Source of the DNA: Clusia tigrina
Taxonomy: Eukaryota; Arthropoda; Insecta; Diptera; Clusiidae
Length of the DNA: 64,000 bases
Reading direction: 5' to 3'
Assembly: GCA_920105625.2 (NCBI GenBank)
Contig: OV050032.1
Coordinates: forward strand, 104,702,542 to 104,766,541
Both the position numbers and the translations under genes were made by a program. The notes below the pieces were generated by a model. The model was given only the letters and a program-made list of their open reading frames with translations, ran no database searches and was not told the origin of the DNA. How positions within the stretch are numbered: position 1 is the first letter of the stretch; every line of letters starts with the position of its first letter. Shown here piece after piece: positions 36,462 through 50,226 of the stretch.

Positions 36462-39400
36462 TTGCAACATACAAATGCTTGTAACTTTTTACTGGAGCGT
36501 CATAAAACCTTGAAATTTTGTAACAATGAAGTACCCGAGCCTCTTGTCAATTTAAGCTATCGCTCAAAGCTATGCTACCCTAGAGTCCCAAATCAAACAC
36601 TGATAAAACTTCAATTCGCCCTAACTTCTATACGGTACGTCCTACACCTATCAAAGTTTGCAACATACAAATACCTGTATCTTTTTACTGGAACGTCATA
36701 AAACCTTGAAATTTTGTAACAATAAAGTACTCGAGCCTCTTGTCAATTTAAGCTATCGCTCAAAGCTATGCTACCCTTGAGTCCCAAATCAAACACTGAT
36801 AAAACTTTCAACGCCCCTAACTTCGATACGGTACGTCATACACCTATCAAAGTTTGCAACATACAAATGCTTGTAACTTTTTACTGGAGCGTCATAAAAT
36901 CTTGAAATTTTGTAACAATGAAGTACCCGAGCCTCTTGCCAATTTAAGCTATCGCTCAAAGCTATGCTACCCTAGAGTCCCAAATCAAACACTGATAAAA
37001 CTTCAAACGCCCCTAACTACTTTACGGTACGTCCTACACCTATCAAAGTTTGCAACATACAAATGCTTGTAACTTTTTACTGGAGCGTCATAAAACCTTG
37101 AAATTTTGTAACAATGAAGTACCCGAGCCTCTTGCCAATTTAAGCTATCGCTCAAAGCTATGCTACCCTAGAGTCCCAAATCAAACACTGATAAAACTTC
37201 AAACGCCCCTAACTACTTTACGGTACGTCCTACACCTATCAAAGTTTGCAACATACAAATGCTTGTAACTTTTTACTGGAGCGTCATAAAACCTTGAAAT
37301 TTTGTAACAATGAAGTACCCGAGCCTCTTGTCAATTTAAGCTATCGCTCAAAGCTATGCTACCCTAGAGTCCCAAATCAAACACTTATAAAACTTCAAAC
37401 GCCCCTACCTTCTTTACGGTACGTCCTACACATATCAAAGTTTGCAACATACAAATGCTTGTAACTTTTTACTGGAGCGTCATAAAACCTTGAAATTTTG
37501 TAACATTGAAGTACCCGAGCCTCTTGTCAATTTAAGCTATCGCTCAAAGCTATGCTACCCTAGAATCCCAAATCTGACACTGATAAAACTTCAAACGCCC
37601 CTAACTTCTTTACGGTACGTCCTACACCTATCAAAGTTTGCAACATACAAATGCTTGTAACTTTTTACTGGAGCGTCATAAAACCTTGAAATTTTGTAAC
37701 AATGAAGTACCCGAGCCTCTTGTCAATTTAAGCTATCGCTCAAAGCTATGCTACCCAAGAGTCCCAAATCAAACACTGATAAAACTTCAAATGGCCCTAA
37801 CTTCTATACGGTACGTCCTACACCTATCAAAGTTTGCAACATACAAATGCTTGTAACTTTTTACTGGAGCGTCATAAAACCTTGAAATTTTGTAACAATG
37901 AAGTACCCGAGCCTCTTGTCAATTTAAGCTATCGCTCAAAGCTATGCTACCCTAGAGTCTCAAATCAAACACTGATAAAACTTCAATTCGCCCTAACTTC
38001 TATACGGTACGTCCTACACTTATCAAAGTTTCCAACATACACACGCCTGTATCTTTTTATTGGAACGTCATAAAACCTTGAAATTTTGTAACAATAAAGT
38101 ACTCGAGCCTCTTGTCAATTTAAGCTATCGCTCAAAGCTATGCTACCCTTGAGTCCCAAATCAAACACTGATAAAACTTTCAACGCCCCTAACTTCGATA
38201 CGGTACGTCCTACACCTATCAAAGTTTGCAACATACAAATGCTTGTAACTTTTTACTGGAGCGTCATAAAATCTTGAAATTTTGTAACAATGAAGTACCC
38301 GAGCCTCTTGCCAATTTAAGCTATCGCTCAAAGCTATGCTACCCTAGAGTCCCAAATCAAACACTGATAAAACTTCAAACGCCCCTAACTACTTTACGGT
38401 ACGTCCTACACCTATCAAAGTTTGCAACATACAAATGCTTGTAACTTTTTACTGGAGCGTCATAAAACCTTGAAATTTTGTAATAATAAAGTACTCGAGC
38501 CTCTTGTCAATTTAAGCCATCGCTCAAAGCTATGCTACCCTTGAGTCCCAAATCAAACACTGATAAAACTTCAAACGCCCCTAACTTCTTTACGGTACGT
38601 CCTACACCTATCAAAGTTTGCAACATACAAATGCCTGTATCTTTTTACTGGAACGTCATAAAACCTTGAAATTTTGTAACAATAAAGTACTCGAGCCTCT
38701 TGTCAATTTAAGCTATCGCTCAAAGCTCTGCTACCCTTGAGTCCCAAATCAAACACTGATAAAACTTCCAACGCCCCTAACTTCTATACGGTACGTCCTA
38801 CACCTATCAAAGTTTGCAACATACAAATGCTTGTAACTTTTTACTGGAGCGTCATAAAACCTTGAAATTTTGTAACAATGAAGTACCCGAGCCTCTTGTC
38901 AATTTAAGCTATCGCTCAAAGCTATGCTACCCTAGAGTCCCAAATCAAACACTGATAAAAATTCAATTCGCCCTAACTTCTATACGGTACGTCCTACACC
39001 TATCAAAGTTTGCAACATACAAATACCTGTATCTTTTTACTGGAACGTCATAAAACCTTGAAATTTTGTAACAATAAAGTACTCGAGCCTCTTGTCAATT
39101 TAAGCTATCGCTCAAAGCTATGCTACCCTTGAGTCCCAAATCAAACACTGATAAAACTTTCAACGCCCCTAACTTCGATACGGTACGTCATACACCTATC
39201 AAAGTTTGCAACATACAAATGCTTGTAACTTTTTACTGGAGCGTCATAAAACCTTGAAATTTTGTAACAATGAAGTACCCGAGCCTCTTGCCAATTTAAG
39301 CTATCGCTCAAAGCTATGCTACCCTAGAGTCCCAAATCAAACACTGATAAAACTTCAAACGCCCCTAACTACTTTACGGTACGTCCTACACCTATCAAAG

Positions 39401-39839
39401 TTTGCAACATACAAATGCTTGTAACTTTTTACTGGAGCGTCATAAAACCTTGAAATTTTGTAACAATGAAGTACCCGAGCCTCTTGTCAATTTAAGCTAT
39501 CGCTCAAAGCTATGCTACCCTAGAGTCCCAAATCAAACACTTATAAAACTTCAAACGCCCCTACCTTCTTTACGGTACGTCCTACACATATCAAAGTTTG
39601 CAACATACAAATGCTTGTAACTTTTTACTGGAGCGTCATAAAACCTTGAAATTTTGTAACAATGAAGTACCCGAGCCTCTTGTCAATTTAAGCTATCGCT
39701 CAAAGCTATGCTACCCTAGAGTCCCAAATCAAACACTGATAAAACTTCAAACGCCCCTAACTTCTTTACGGTACGTCCTACACCTATCAAAGTTTGCAAC
39801 ATACAAATGCTTGTAACTTTTTACTGGAGCGTCATAAAA
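36462..39839. repeat. Mosaic of cassette fragments
   Basis: A reshuffled run containing three CAATTCGCCC monomers (36,462, 37,834, 38,814), AAATCTTG plus CTTGCCAATTT monomers (36,854, 38,226), a near-identical neighbour at 37,050, and ACTTATAAAAC plus CCTACCTTC monomers (37,246 and 39,402, offset 2,156). Other offsets seen are 1,372, 2,352 and 2,744 bp. Every offset is an exact multiple of 196. Confidence 0.72.
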
Positions 39840-41408
39840 CCTTGAAATTTTGTAACAATGAAGAACCCGAGCCTCTTGTCAATTTAAGCTATCGCTCAAA
39901 GCTATGCTACCCTAGAGTCCCAAATCAAACACTGATAAAACTTCAAACGCCCCTAACTTCTTTACGGTACGTCCTACACCTATCAAAGTTTGCAACCTAC
40001 AAATGCTTGTAACTTTTTATTGGAGCGTCATAAAACCTTGAAATTTTGTAACAATAAAGATCTCGAGCCTCTTGTCAATTTAAGCCATCGCTCAATGCTA
40101 TGCTACCCTAGAGTCCCAAATCAAACACTGATAAAACTTCAAACGCCCCTAACTTCTTTACGGTACGTCCTACGATTATCAAAGTTTGCAACATACAAAT
40201 GCTTGTAACTTTTTACTGGAGCGTCATAAAACCTTGAAATTTTGTAACAATGAAGTACCCGAGCCTCTTGTCAATTTAAGCTATCGCTCAAAGCTATGCT
40301 ACCCTAGAATCCCAAATCTGACACTGATAAAACTTCAAACGCCCCTAACTTCTTTACGGTACGTCCTACACCTATCAAAGTTTGCAACATACAAATGCTT
40401 GTAACTTTTTACTGGAGCGTCATAAAACCTTGAAATTTTGTAACAATGAAGTACCCGAGCCTCTTGTCAATTTAAGCTATCGCTCAAAGCTATGCTACCC
40501 AAGAGTCCCAAATCAAACACTGATAAATCTTCAAATGGCCCTAACTTCTATACGGTACGTCCTACACCTATCAAAGTTTGCAACATACAAATGCTTGTAA
40601 CTTTTTACTGGAGCGTCATAAAACCTTGAAATTTTGTAACAATGAAGTACCCGAGCCTCTTGTCAATTTAAGCTATCGCTCAAAGCTATGCTACCCTAGA
40701 GTCTCAAATCAAACACTGATAAAACTTCAATTCGCCCTAACTTCTATACGGTACGTCCTACACTTATCAAAGTTTCCAACATACACACGCCTGTATCTTT
40801 TTACTGGAACGTCATAAAACCTTGAAATTTTGTAACAATAAAGTACTCGAGCCTCTTGTCAATTTAAGCTATCGCTCAAAGCTATGCTACCCTTGAGTCC
40901 CAAATCAAACACTGATAAAACTTTCAACGCCCCTAACTTCGATACGGTACGTCCTAATCCTATCAAAGTTTGCAACATACAAATGCTTGTAACTTTTTAC
41001 TGGAGCGTCATAAGACCTTGAAATTTTGTAACAATAAAGTACTCGAGCCTCTTGTCAATTTAAGCTATCGCTCAAAGCTATGCTACCCTAGAGTCCCAAA
41101 TCAAACACTGATAAAACTTCAAACGCCCCTAACTTCTTTACGGTACGTCCTACACCTATCAAAGTTTGCAACATACAAATGCTTGTAACTTTTTACTGAA
41201 GCGTCATAAAACCTTGAAATTCTGTAACAATGAAGTACCCGAGCCTCTTGTCAATTTAAGCTATCGCTCAAAGCTATGCTACCCTTGAGTCCAAAACCAA
41301 ACACTGATAAAACTTCAAACGCCCCTAACTTCTATACGGTACGTCCTACACCTATCAAAGTTGGCAACATTCAAATGCTGGTAACTTTTTACTGGAGCGT
41401 CATAAAAC
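39840..41408. repeat. 8-monomer HOR, copy 1 (about 1,568 bp)
   Basis: The AAGAACCCGAG, CAACCTACAAATG plus AGATCTCGAG, CTACGATTATC, AATCTGACACTG, CCCAAGAG and ACACACGCCTG markers occur in this order and again 1,568 bp later (39,990 to 41,558; 40,186 to 41,754; 40,382 to 41,950; 40,578 to 42,146). The last two monomers (40,970, 41,166) instead match 43,322 and 43,518. Confidence 0.8.
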
Positions 41409-42560
41409 CTTGAAATTTCGTAACAATGAAGAACCCGAGCCTCTTGTCAATTTAAGCTATCGCTCAAAGCTATGCTACCCTAGAGTCCCAAATCAAACAC
41501 TGATAAAACTTCAAACGCCCCTAACTTCTTTACGGTACGTCCTACACCTATCAAAGTTTGCAACCTACAAATGCTTGTAACTTTTTATTGGAGCGTCATA
41601 AAACCTTGAAATTTTGTAACAATAAAGATCTCGAGCCTCTTGTCAATTTAAGCCATCGCTCAATGCTATGCTACCCTAGAGTCCCAAATCAAACACTGAT
41701 AAAACTTCAAACGCCCCTAACTTCTTTACGGTACGTCCTACGATTATCAAAGTTTGCAACATACAAATGCTTGTAACTTTTTACTGGAGCGTCATAAAAC
41801 CTTGAAATTTTGTAACAATGAAGTACCCGAGCCTCTTGTCAATTTAAGCTATCGCTCAAAGCTATGCTACCCTAGAATCCCAAATCTGACACTGATAAAA
41901 CTTCAAACGCCCCTAACTTCTTTACGGTACGTCCTACACCTATCAAAGTTTGCAACATACAAATGCTTGTAACTTTTTACTGGAGCGTCATAAAACCTTG
42001 AAATTTTGTAACAATGAAGTACCCGAGCCTCTTGTCAATTTAAGCTATCGCTCAAAGCTATGCTACCCAAGAGTCCCAAATCAAACACTGATAAAACTTC
42101 AAATGGCCCTAACTTCTATACGGTACGTCCTACACCTATCAAAGTTTGCAACATACAAATGCTTGTAACTTTTTACTGGAGCGTCATAAAACCTTGAAAT
42201 TTTGTAACAATGAAGTACCCGAGCCTCTTGTCAATTTAAGCTATCGCTCAAAGCTATGCTACCCTAGAGTCTCAAATCAAACACTGATAAAACTTCAATT
42301 CGCCCTAACTTCTATACGGTACGTCCTACACTTATCAAAGTTTCCAACATACACACGCCTGTATCTTTTTACTGGAACGTCATAAAACCTTGAAATTTTG
42401 TAACAATAAAGTACTCGAGCCTCTTGTCAATTTAAGCTATCGCTCAAAGCTATGCTACCCTTGAGTCCCAAATCAAACACTGATAAAACTTTCAACGCCC
42501 CTAACTTCGATACGGTACGTCCTAAACCTATCAAAGTTTGCAACATACAAATGCTTGTAA
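41409..42560. repeat. 8-monomer HOR, copy 2, partial (6 monomers)
   Basis: Begins inside a hybrid monomer at 41,362-41,557 whose left part is TTGGCAACATTCAAATGC with GCTGGTAAC and whose right part is AAGAACCCGAG. It matches copy 1 until the CTTTCAACGCC monomer and then passes to an AAATCTTG monomer at 42,538. Confidence 0.78.
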
Positions 42561-44693
42561 CTTTTTACTGGAGCGTCATAAAATCTTGAAATTTTGTAAC
42601 AATGAAGTACCCGAGCCTCTTGCCAATTTAAGCTATCGCTCAAAGCTATGCTACCCTAGAGTCCCAAATCAAACACTGATAAAACTTCAAACGCCCCTAA
42701 CTACTTTACGGTACGTCCTACATCTATCAAAGTTTGCAACATACAAATGCTTGTAACTTTTTACTGGAGCGTCATAAAGCCTTGAAATTTTGTAACAATG
42801 AAGTACCCGAGCCTCTTGTCAATTTAAGCTATCGCTCAAAGCTATGCTACCCTAGAGTCCCAAATCAAACACTGATAAAACTTCAAACGCCCCTAACTTC
42901 TTTACAGTACGTCCTACACATATCAAAGTTTGCAACATACAAATGCTTGTAACTTTTTACTGGAGCGTCATAAAACCTTGAAATTTTGTAACAATGAAGT
43001 ACCCGAGCCTCTTGTCAATTTAAGCTATCGCTCAAAGCTCTGCTACCCTAGAGTCCCAAATCAGACACTGATAAAACTTCTAACGCCCCTTACTTCTTTA
43101 CGGTACGTCCTACACCTATCAAAGTTTGCAACATACAAATGCTTGTAACTTTTTACTGGAGCGTCATAAAACTTTGAAATTTTGTAACAATAAAGTACCC
43201 GAGCCTCTTGTCAATTTAAGTTATCGCTCAGAGCTATGCTACCCTAGAGTCCCAAATCAAACACTGATAAAACTTCAAATGGCCCTAACTTCTATACGGC
43301 CCGTCCTACACCTATCAAAGTTTCCAACATACAAATGCTTGTAACTTTTTACTGGAGCGTCATAAGACCTTGAAATTTTGTAACAATAAAGTACTCGAGC
43401 CTCTTGTCAATTTAAGCTATCGCTCAAAGCTATGCTACCCTAGAGTCCCAAATCAAACACTGATAAAACTTCAAACGCCCCTAACTTCTTTACGGTACGT
43501 CCTACACCTATCAAAGTTTGCAACATACAAATGCTTGTAACTTTTTACTGAAGCGTCATAAAACCTTGAAATTCTGTAACAATGAAGTACCCGAGCCTCT
43601 TGTCAATTTAAGCTATCGCTCAAAGCTATGCTACCCTTGAGTCCAAAACCAAACACTGATAAAACTTCAAACGCCCCTAACTTCTATACGGTACGTCCTA
43701 CACCTATCAAAGTTGGCAACATTCAAATGCTGGTAACTTTTTACTGGAGCGTCATAAAACCTTGAAGTTTTGTAACAATAAAGTATCCGAGCCTCTTGTC
43801 AATTTAAGCTATCGCTCAAAGCTATTCTACCCTAGAGTCCAAAATCAAACACTGATAAAACTTCAAACGCCCCTAGCTTCTTTACGGTACGTCCTACACC
43901 TATCAAAGTTTGCAACATACAAATGCTTGTAACTTTTTACTGGAGCGTCATAAAACCTTGAAATTTTGTAATAATAAAGTACTCGAGCCTCTTGTCAATT
44001 TAAGCCATCGCTCAAAGCTATGCTACCCTTGAGTCCCAAATCAAACACTGATAAAACTTCAAACGCCCCTAACTTCTTTACGGTACGTCCTACACCTATC
44101 AAAGTTTGCAACATACAAATGCTTGTATCTTTTTACTGGAGCGTCATAAAACCTTGAAATTTTGTACCAATATAGTACTCGAGCCTCTTGTCAATTGAAG
44201 CTATCGCTCAAAACTATGCTACCATTGAGTCCCAAATCAAACACTGATAAAACTTCAAACGCCCCTAACTTCTTTACGGTACGTCCTACACCTATCAAAG
44301 TTTGCAACATACAAATGCCTGTATCTTTTTACTGGAACGTCATAAAACCTTGAAATTTTGTAACAATAAAGTACTCGAGCCTCTTGTCAATTTAAGCTAT
44401 CGCTCAAAGCTCTGCTACCCTTGAGTCCCAAATCAAACACTGATAAAACTTCCAACGTCCCTAACTTCTATACGGTACGTCCTACACCTATCAAAGTTTG
44501 CAACATAAATGCTTGTAACTGTTCACTGGAGCGTCATAAAACCTTGAAATTTTGTAACAATGAAGTACCCGAGCCTCTTGTCAATTTAAGCTATCGCTCA
44601 AAGCTATGCTACCCTAGAGTCCCAAATCAAACACTGATAAAACTTCAATTCGCCCTAACTTCTATACGGTACGTCCTTCACCTATCAAAGTTT
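42561..44693. repeat. Right-half cassette, shortened by internal fusion
   Basis: 42,734 and 42,930 match the start of the cassette. The monomer at 43,126 then begins as an ordinary cassette monomer and ends as the CTCAGAGC type, skipping about five monomers. From 43,126 to 44,500 the order matches 35,090-36,460 with an offset of 8,036 bp (41 x 196). Confidence 0.78.
44498..44691. repeat. Monomer with 2-bp deletion and private changes (194 bp)
   Basis: AACATAAATGC lacks the AC of AACATACAAATGC at about 44,505, and is followed by GTAACTGTTCACTGG in place of GTAACTTTTTACTGG. It is one of only three indel-bearing monomers between 22,547 and 64,000. Confidence 0.85.
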
Positions 44694-45914
44694 GCAACAT
44701 ACAAATGCCTGTATCTTTTTACTGGAACGTCATAAAACCTTGAAATTTTGTAACAATAAAGTACTCGAGCCTCTTGTCAATTTAAGCTATCGCTCAAAGC
44801 TATGCTTACCTTGAGTCCCAAATCAAACACTGATAAAACTTTCAACGCCCCTAACTTCGATACGGTACGTCCTATACCTATCAAAGTTTGCAACATACAA
44901 ATGCTTGTAACTTTTTACTGGAGCGTCATAAAATCTTGAAATTTTGTAACAATGAAGTACCCGAGCCTCTTGCCAATTTAAGCTATCGCTCAAAGCTATG
45001 CTACCCTAGAGTCCCAAATCAAACACTGATAAAACTTCAAACGCCCCTAACTACTTTACGGTACGTCCTACACCTATCAAAGTTTGCAACATACAAATGC
45101 TTGTAACTTTTTACTGGAGCGTCATAAAACCTTGAAATTTTGTAACAATGAAGTACCCGAGCCTCTTGTCAATTTAAGCTATCGCTCAAAGCTATGCTAC
45201 CCTAGAGTCCCAAATCAAACACTGATAAAACTTCAAACGCCCCTAACTTCTTTACGGTACGTCCTACACCTATCAAAGTTTGCAACATACAAATGCTTGT
45301 AACTTTTTACTGGAGCGTCATAAAACCTTGAAATTTTGTAACAATGAAGAACCCGAGCCTCTTGTCAATTTAAGCTATCGCTCAAAGCTATGCTACCCTA
45401 GAGTCCCAAATCAAACACTGATAAAACTTCAAACGCCCCTAACTTCTTTACGGTACGTCCTACACCTATCAAAGTTTGCAACCTACAAATGCTTGTAACT
45501 TTTTACTGGAGCGTCATAAAACCTTGAAATTTTGTAACAATAAAGATCTCGAGCCTCTTGTCAATTTAAGCCATTGCTCAATGCTATGCTACCCTAGAGT
45601 CCCAAATCAAACACTGATAAAACTTCAAACGCCCCTAACTTCTTTACGGTACGTCCTACACCTATCAAAGTTTGCAACATACAAATGCTTGTAACTTTTT
45701 ACTGGAGCGTCATAAAACCTTGAAATTTTGTAACAATGAAGTACCCGAGCCTCTTGTCAATTTAAGCTATCGCTCAAAGCTATGCTACCCTAGAGTCCCA
45801 AATCAAACACTGATAAAACTTCAAACGCCCCTAACTTCTTTACAGTACGTCCTACACATATCAAAGTTTGCAACATACAAATGCTTGTAACTTTTTACTG
45901 GAGCGTCATAAAAC
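44694..45914. repeat. Mosaic of cassette and AGATCT-type monomers
   Basis: Contains the GCCTGTATC and CTTTCAACGCC monomers, an AAATCTTG monomer (44,888), an AAGAACCCGAG monomer (45,280), a CAACCTACAAATG plus AGATCTCGAG monomer (45,476, with CCATTGCTCAATG) and a TTTACAGTACG monomer (45,672). Confidence 0.75.
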
Positions 45915-48070
45915 CTTGAAATTTTGTAACAATGAAGTACCCGAGCCTCTTGTCAATTTAAGCTATCGCTCAAAGCTCTGCTACCCTAGAGTCCCAAATC
46001 TGACACTGATAAAACTTCAAACGCCCCTAACTTCTTTACGGTACGTCCTACACCTATCAAAGTTTGCAACATACAAATGCTTGTAACTTTTTACTGGAGC
46101 GTCATAAAACCTTGAAATTTTGTAACAATGAAGTACCCGAGCCTCTTGTCAATTTAAGCTATCGCTCAAAGCTATGCTACCCAAGAGTCCCAAATCAAAC
46201 ACTGATAAAACTTCAAATGGCCCTAACTTCTATACGGTACGTCCTACACCTATCAAAGTTTGCAACATACAAATGCTTGTAACTTTTTACTGGAGCGTCA
46301 TAAAACCTTGAAATTTTGTAACAATGAAGTACCCGAGCCTCTTGTCAATTTAAGCTATCGCTCAAAGCTATGCTACCCTAGAGTCCCAAATCAAACACTG
46401 ATAAAACTTCAATTCGCCCTAACTTCTATACGGTACGTCCTACACTTATCAAAGTTTCCAACATACAAACGCCTGTATCTTTTTACTGGAACGTCATAAA
46501 ACCTTGAAATTTTGTAACAATAAAGTACTCGAGCCTCTTGTCAATTTAAGCTATCGCTCAAAGCTATGCTACCCTTGAGTCCCAAATCAAACACTGATAA
46601 AACTTTCAACGCCCCTAACTTCGATACGGTACGTCCTACACCTATCAAAGTTTGCAACATACAAATGCTTGTAACTTTTTACTGGAGCGTCATAAAATCT
46701 TGAAATTTTGTAACAATGAAGTACCCGAGCCTCTTGCCAATTTACGCTATCGCTCAAAGCTATGCTACCCTAGAGTCCCAAATCAAACACTGATAAAACT
46801 TCAAACGCCCCTAACTACTTTACGGTACGTCCTACACCTATCAAAGTTTGCAACATACAAATGCTTGTAACTTTTTACTGGAGCGTCATAAAACCTTGAA
46901 ATTTTGTAACAATGAAGTACCCGAGCCTCTTGTCAATTTAAGCTATCGCTCAAAGCTATGCTACCCTAGAGTCCCAAATCAAACACTGATAAAACTTCAA
47001 ACGCCCCTAACTTCTTTACAGTACGTCCTACACATATCAAAGTTTGCAACATACAAATGCTTGTAACTTTTTACTGGAGCGTCATAAAACCTTGAAATTT
47101 TGTAACAATGAAGTACCCGAGCCTCTTGTCAATTTAAGCTATCGCTCAAAGCTCTGCTACCCTAGAGTCCCAAATCAGACACTGATAAAACTTCAAACGC
47201 CCCTAACTTCTTTACGGTACGTCCTACACCTATCAAAGTTTGCAACATACAAATGCTTGTAACTTTTTACTGGAGCGTCATAAAACCTTGAAATTTTGTA
47301 ACAATGAAGTACCCGAGCCTCTTGTCAATTTAAGCTATCGCTCAAAGCTATGCTACCCTAGAGTCCCAAATCAAACACTGATAAAACTTCAATTCGCCCT
47401 AACTTCTGTACGGTACGTCCCACACCTATCAAAGTTTGCAACATACAAATGTCTGTATCTTTTTACTGGAACGTCATAAAACCTTGAAATTTTGTAACAA
47501 TAAAGTACTCGAGCCTCTTGTCAATTTAAGCTATCGCTCAAAGCTATGCTACCCTTGAGTCCCAAATCAAACACTGATAAAACTTTCAACGCCCCTAACT
47601 TCGATACATTACGTCCTACACCTATCAAAGTTTGCAACATACAAATGCTTGTAACTTTTTACTGGAGCGTCATAAAATCTTGAAATTTTGTAACAATGAA
47701 GTACCCGAGCCTCTTGTCAATTGAAGCTATCGCTCAAAACTATGCTACCATTGAGTCCCAAATCAAACACTGATAAAACTTCAAACGCCCCTAACTTCTT
47801 TACGGTACGTCCTACACCTATCAAAGTTTGCAACATACAAATGCTTGTATCTTTTTACTGGAGCGTCATAAAACCTTGAAATTTTGTAACAATAAAGTAC
47901 TCGAGCCTCTTGTCAATTTAAGCCATCGCTCAAAGCTATGCTACCCTTGAGTCCCAAATCAAACACTGATAAAACTTCAAATGGCCCTAAATTCTATACG
48001 GTACGTCCAATACCTTTCAAAGTTTGCAACATGCAAATGCTTGTATCTTTTTACTGGAGCGTCATAAAAC
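45915..48070. repeat. 11-monomer HOR, copy 1 (2,156 bp)
   Basis: Eleven monomers of exactly 196 bp. The variant order recurs with a 2,156-bp offset in the two following copies (46,064 to 48,220 to 50,376; 46,260 to 48,416 to 50,572; 46,652 to 48,808 to 50,964; 47,240 to 49,396 to 51,552). Shared rare markers include TTCTGTACGG plus GTCCCACACC, AATGTCTGTATC, GATACATTACG, and CCAATTTACGC. Boundaries are placed by the hybrid monomer and are accurate to about 35 bp. Confidence 0.9.
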
Positions 48071-50226
48071 CTTGAAATTTTGTAACAATGAAGTACCCGA
48101 GCCTCTTGTCAATTTAAGCTATCGCTCAAAGCTCTGCTACCCTAGAGTCCCAAATCTGACACTGATAAAACTTCAAACGCCCCTAACTTCTTTACGGTAC
48201 GTCCTACACCTATCAAAGTTTGCAACATACAAATGCTTGTAACTTTTTACTGGAGCGTCATAAAACCTTGAAATTTTGTAACAATGAAGTACCCGAGCCT
48301 CTTGTCAATTTAAGCTATCGCTCAAAGCTATGCTACCCAAGAGTCCCAAATCAAACACTGATAAAACTTCAAATGGCCCTAACTTCTATACGGTACGTCC
48401 TACACCTATCAAAGTTTGCAACATACAAATGGTTGTAACTTTTTACTGGAGCGCCATAAAACCTTGAAATTTTGTAACAATGAAGTACCCGAGCCTCTTG
48501 TCAATTTAAGCTATCGCTCAAAGCTATGCTACCCTAGAGTCCCAAATCAAACACTGATAAAACTTCAATTCGCCCTAACTTCTATACGGTACGTCCTACA
48601 CTTATCAAAGTTTCCAACATACAAACGCCTGTATCTTTTTACTGGAACGTCATAAAACCTTGAAATTTTGTAACAATAAAGTACTCGAGCCTCTTGTCAA
48701 TTTAAGCTATCGCTCAAAGCTATGCTACCCTTGAGTCCCAAATCAAACACTGATAAAACTTTCAACGCCCCTAACTTCGATACGGTACGTCCTACACCTA
48801 TCAAAGTTTGCAACATACAAATGCTTGTAACTTTTTACTGGAGCGTCATAAAATCTTGAAATTTTGTAACAATGAAGTACCCGAGCCTCTTGCCAATTTA
48901 CGCTATCGCTCAAAGCTATGCTACCCTAGAGTCCCAAATCAAACACTGATAAAACTTCAAACGCCCCTAACTACTTTACGGTACGTCCTACACCTATCAA
49001 AGTTTGCAACATACAAATGCTTGTAACTTTTTACTGGAGCGTCATAAAACCTTGAAATTTTGTAACAATGAAGTACCCGAGCCTCTTGTCAATTTAAGCT
49101 ATCGCTCAAAGCTATGCTACCCTAGAGTCCCAAATCAAACACTGATAAAACTTCAAACGCCCCTAACTTCTTTACAGTACGTCCTACACATATCAAAGTT
49201 TGCAACATACAAATGCTTGTAACTTTTTACTGGAGCGTCATAAAACCTTGAAATTTTGTAACAATGAAGTACCCGAGCCTCTTGTCAATTTAAGCTATCG
49301 CTCAAAGCTCTGCTACCCTAGAGTCCCAAATCAGACACTGATAAAACTTCAAACGCCCCTAACTTCTTTACGGTACGTCCTACACCTATCAAAGTTTGCA
49401 ACATACAAATGCTTGTAACTTTTTACTGGAGCGTCATAAAACCTTGAAATTTTGTAACAATGAAGTACCCGAGCCTCTTGTCAATTTAAGCTATCGCTCA
49501 AAGCTATGCTACCCTAGAGTCCCAAATCAAACACTGATAAAACTTCAATTCGCCCTAACTTCTGTACGGTACGTCCCACACCTATCAAAGTTTGCAACAT
49601 ACAAATGTCTGTATCTTTTTACTGGAACGTCATAAAACCTTGAAATTTTGTAACAATAAAGTACTCGAGCCTCTTGTCAATTTAAGCTATCGCTCAAAGC
49701 TATGCTACCCTTGAGTCCCAAATCAAACACTGATAAAACTTTCAACGCCCCTAACTTCGATACATTACGTCCTACACCTATCAAAGTTTGCAACATACAA
49801 ATGCTTGTAACTTTTTACTGGAGCGTCATAAAACCTTGAAATTTTGTAACAATGAAGTACCCGAGCCTCTTGTCAATTGAAGCTATCGCTCAAAACTATG
49901 CTACCATTGAGTCCCAAATCAAACACTGATAAAATTTCAAACGCCCCTAACTTCTTTACGGTACGTCCTACACCTATCAAAGTTTGCAACATACAAATGC
50001 TTGTATCTTTTTACTGGAGCGTCATAAAACCTTGAAATTTTGTAACAATAAAGTACCCGAGCCTCTTGTCAATTTAAGCCATCGCTCAAAGCTATGCTAC
50101 CCTTGAGTCCCAAATCAAACACTGATAAAACTTCAAATGGCCCTAAATTCTATACGGTACGTCCAATACCTTTCAAAGTTTGCAACATGCAAATGCTTGT
50201 ATCTTTTTACTGGAGCGTCATAAAAC
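48071..50226. repeat. 11-monomer HOR, copy 2 (2,156 bp)
   Basis: Near-identical to copy 1. Private changes include AAATGGTTG and GCGCCATAAAAC near 48,430-48,456, CCTTG for TCTTG near 49,834, and AAAATTTCAAAC near 49,934. It starts inside the hybrid monomer at 48,024. Confidence 0.9.

Noticed and set aside
44421..44735. 104-codon open frame
   Set aside because: It results from the 2-bp deletion near 44,505, which joins two frames of adjacent monomers; satellite sequence only.
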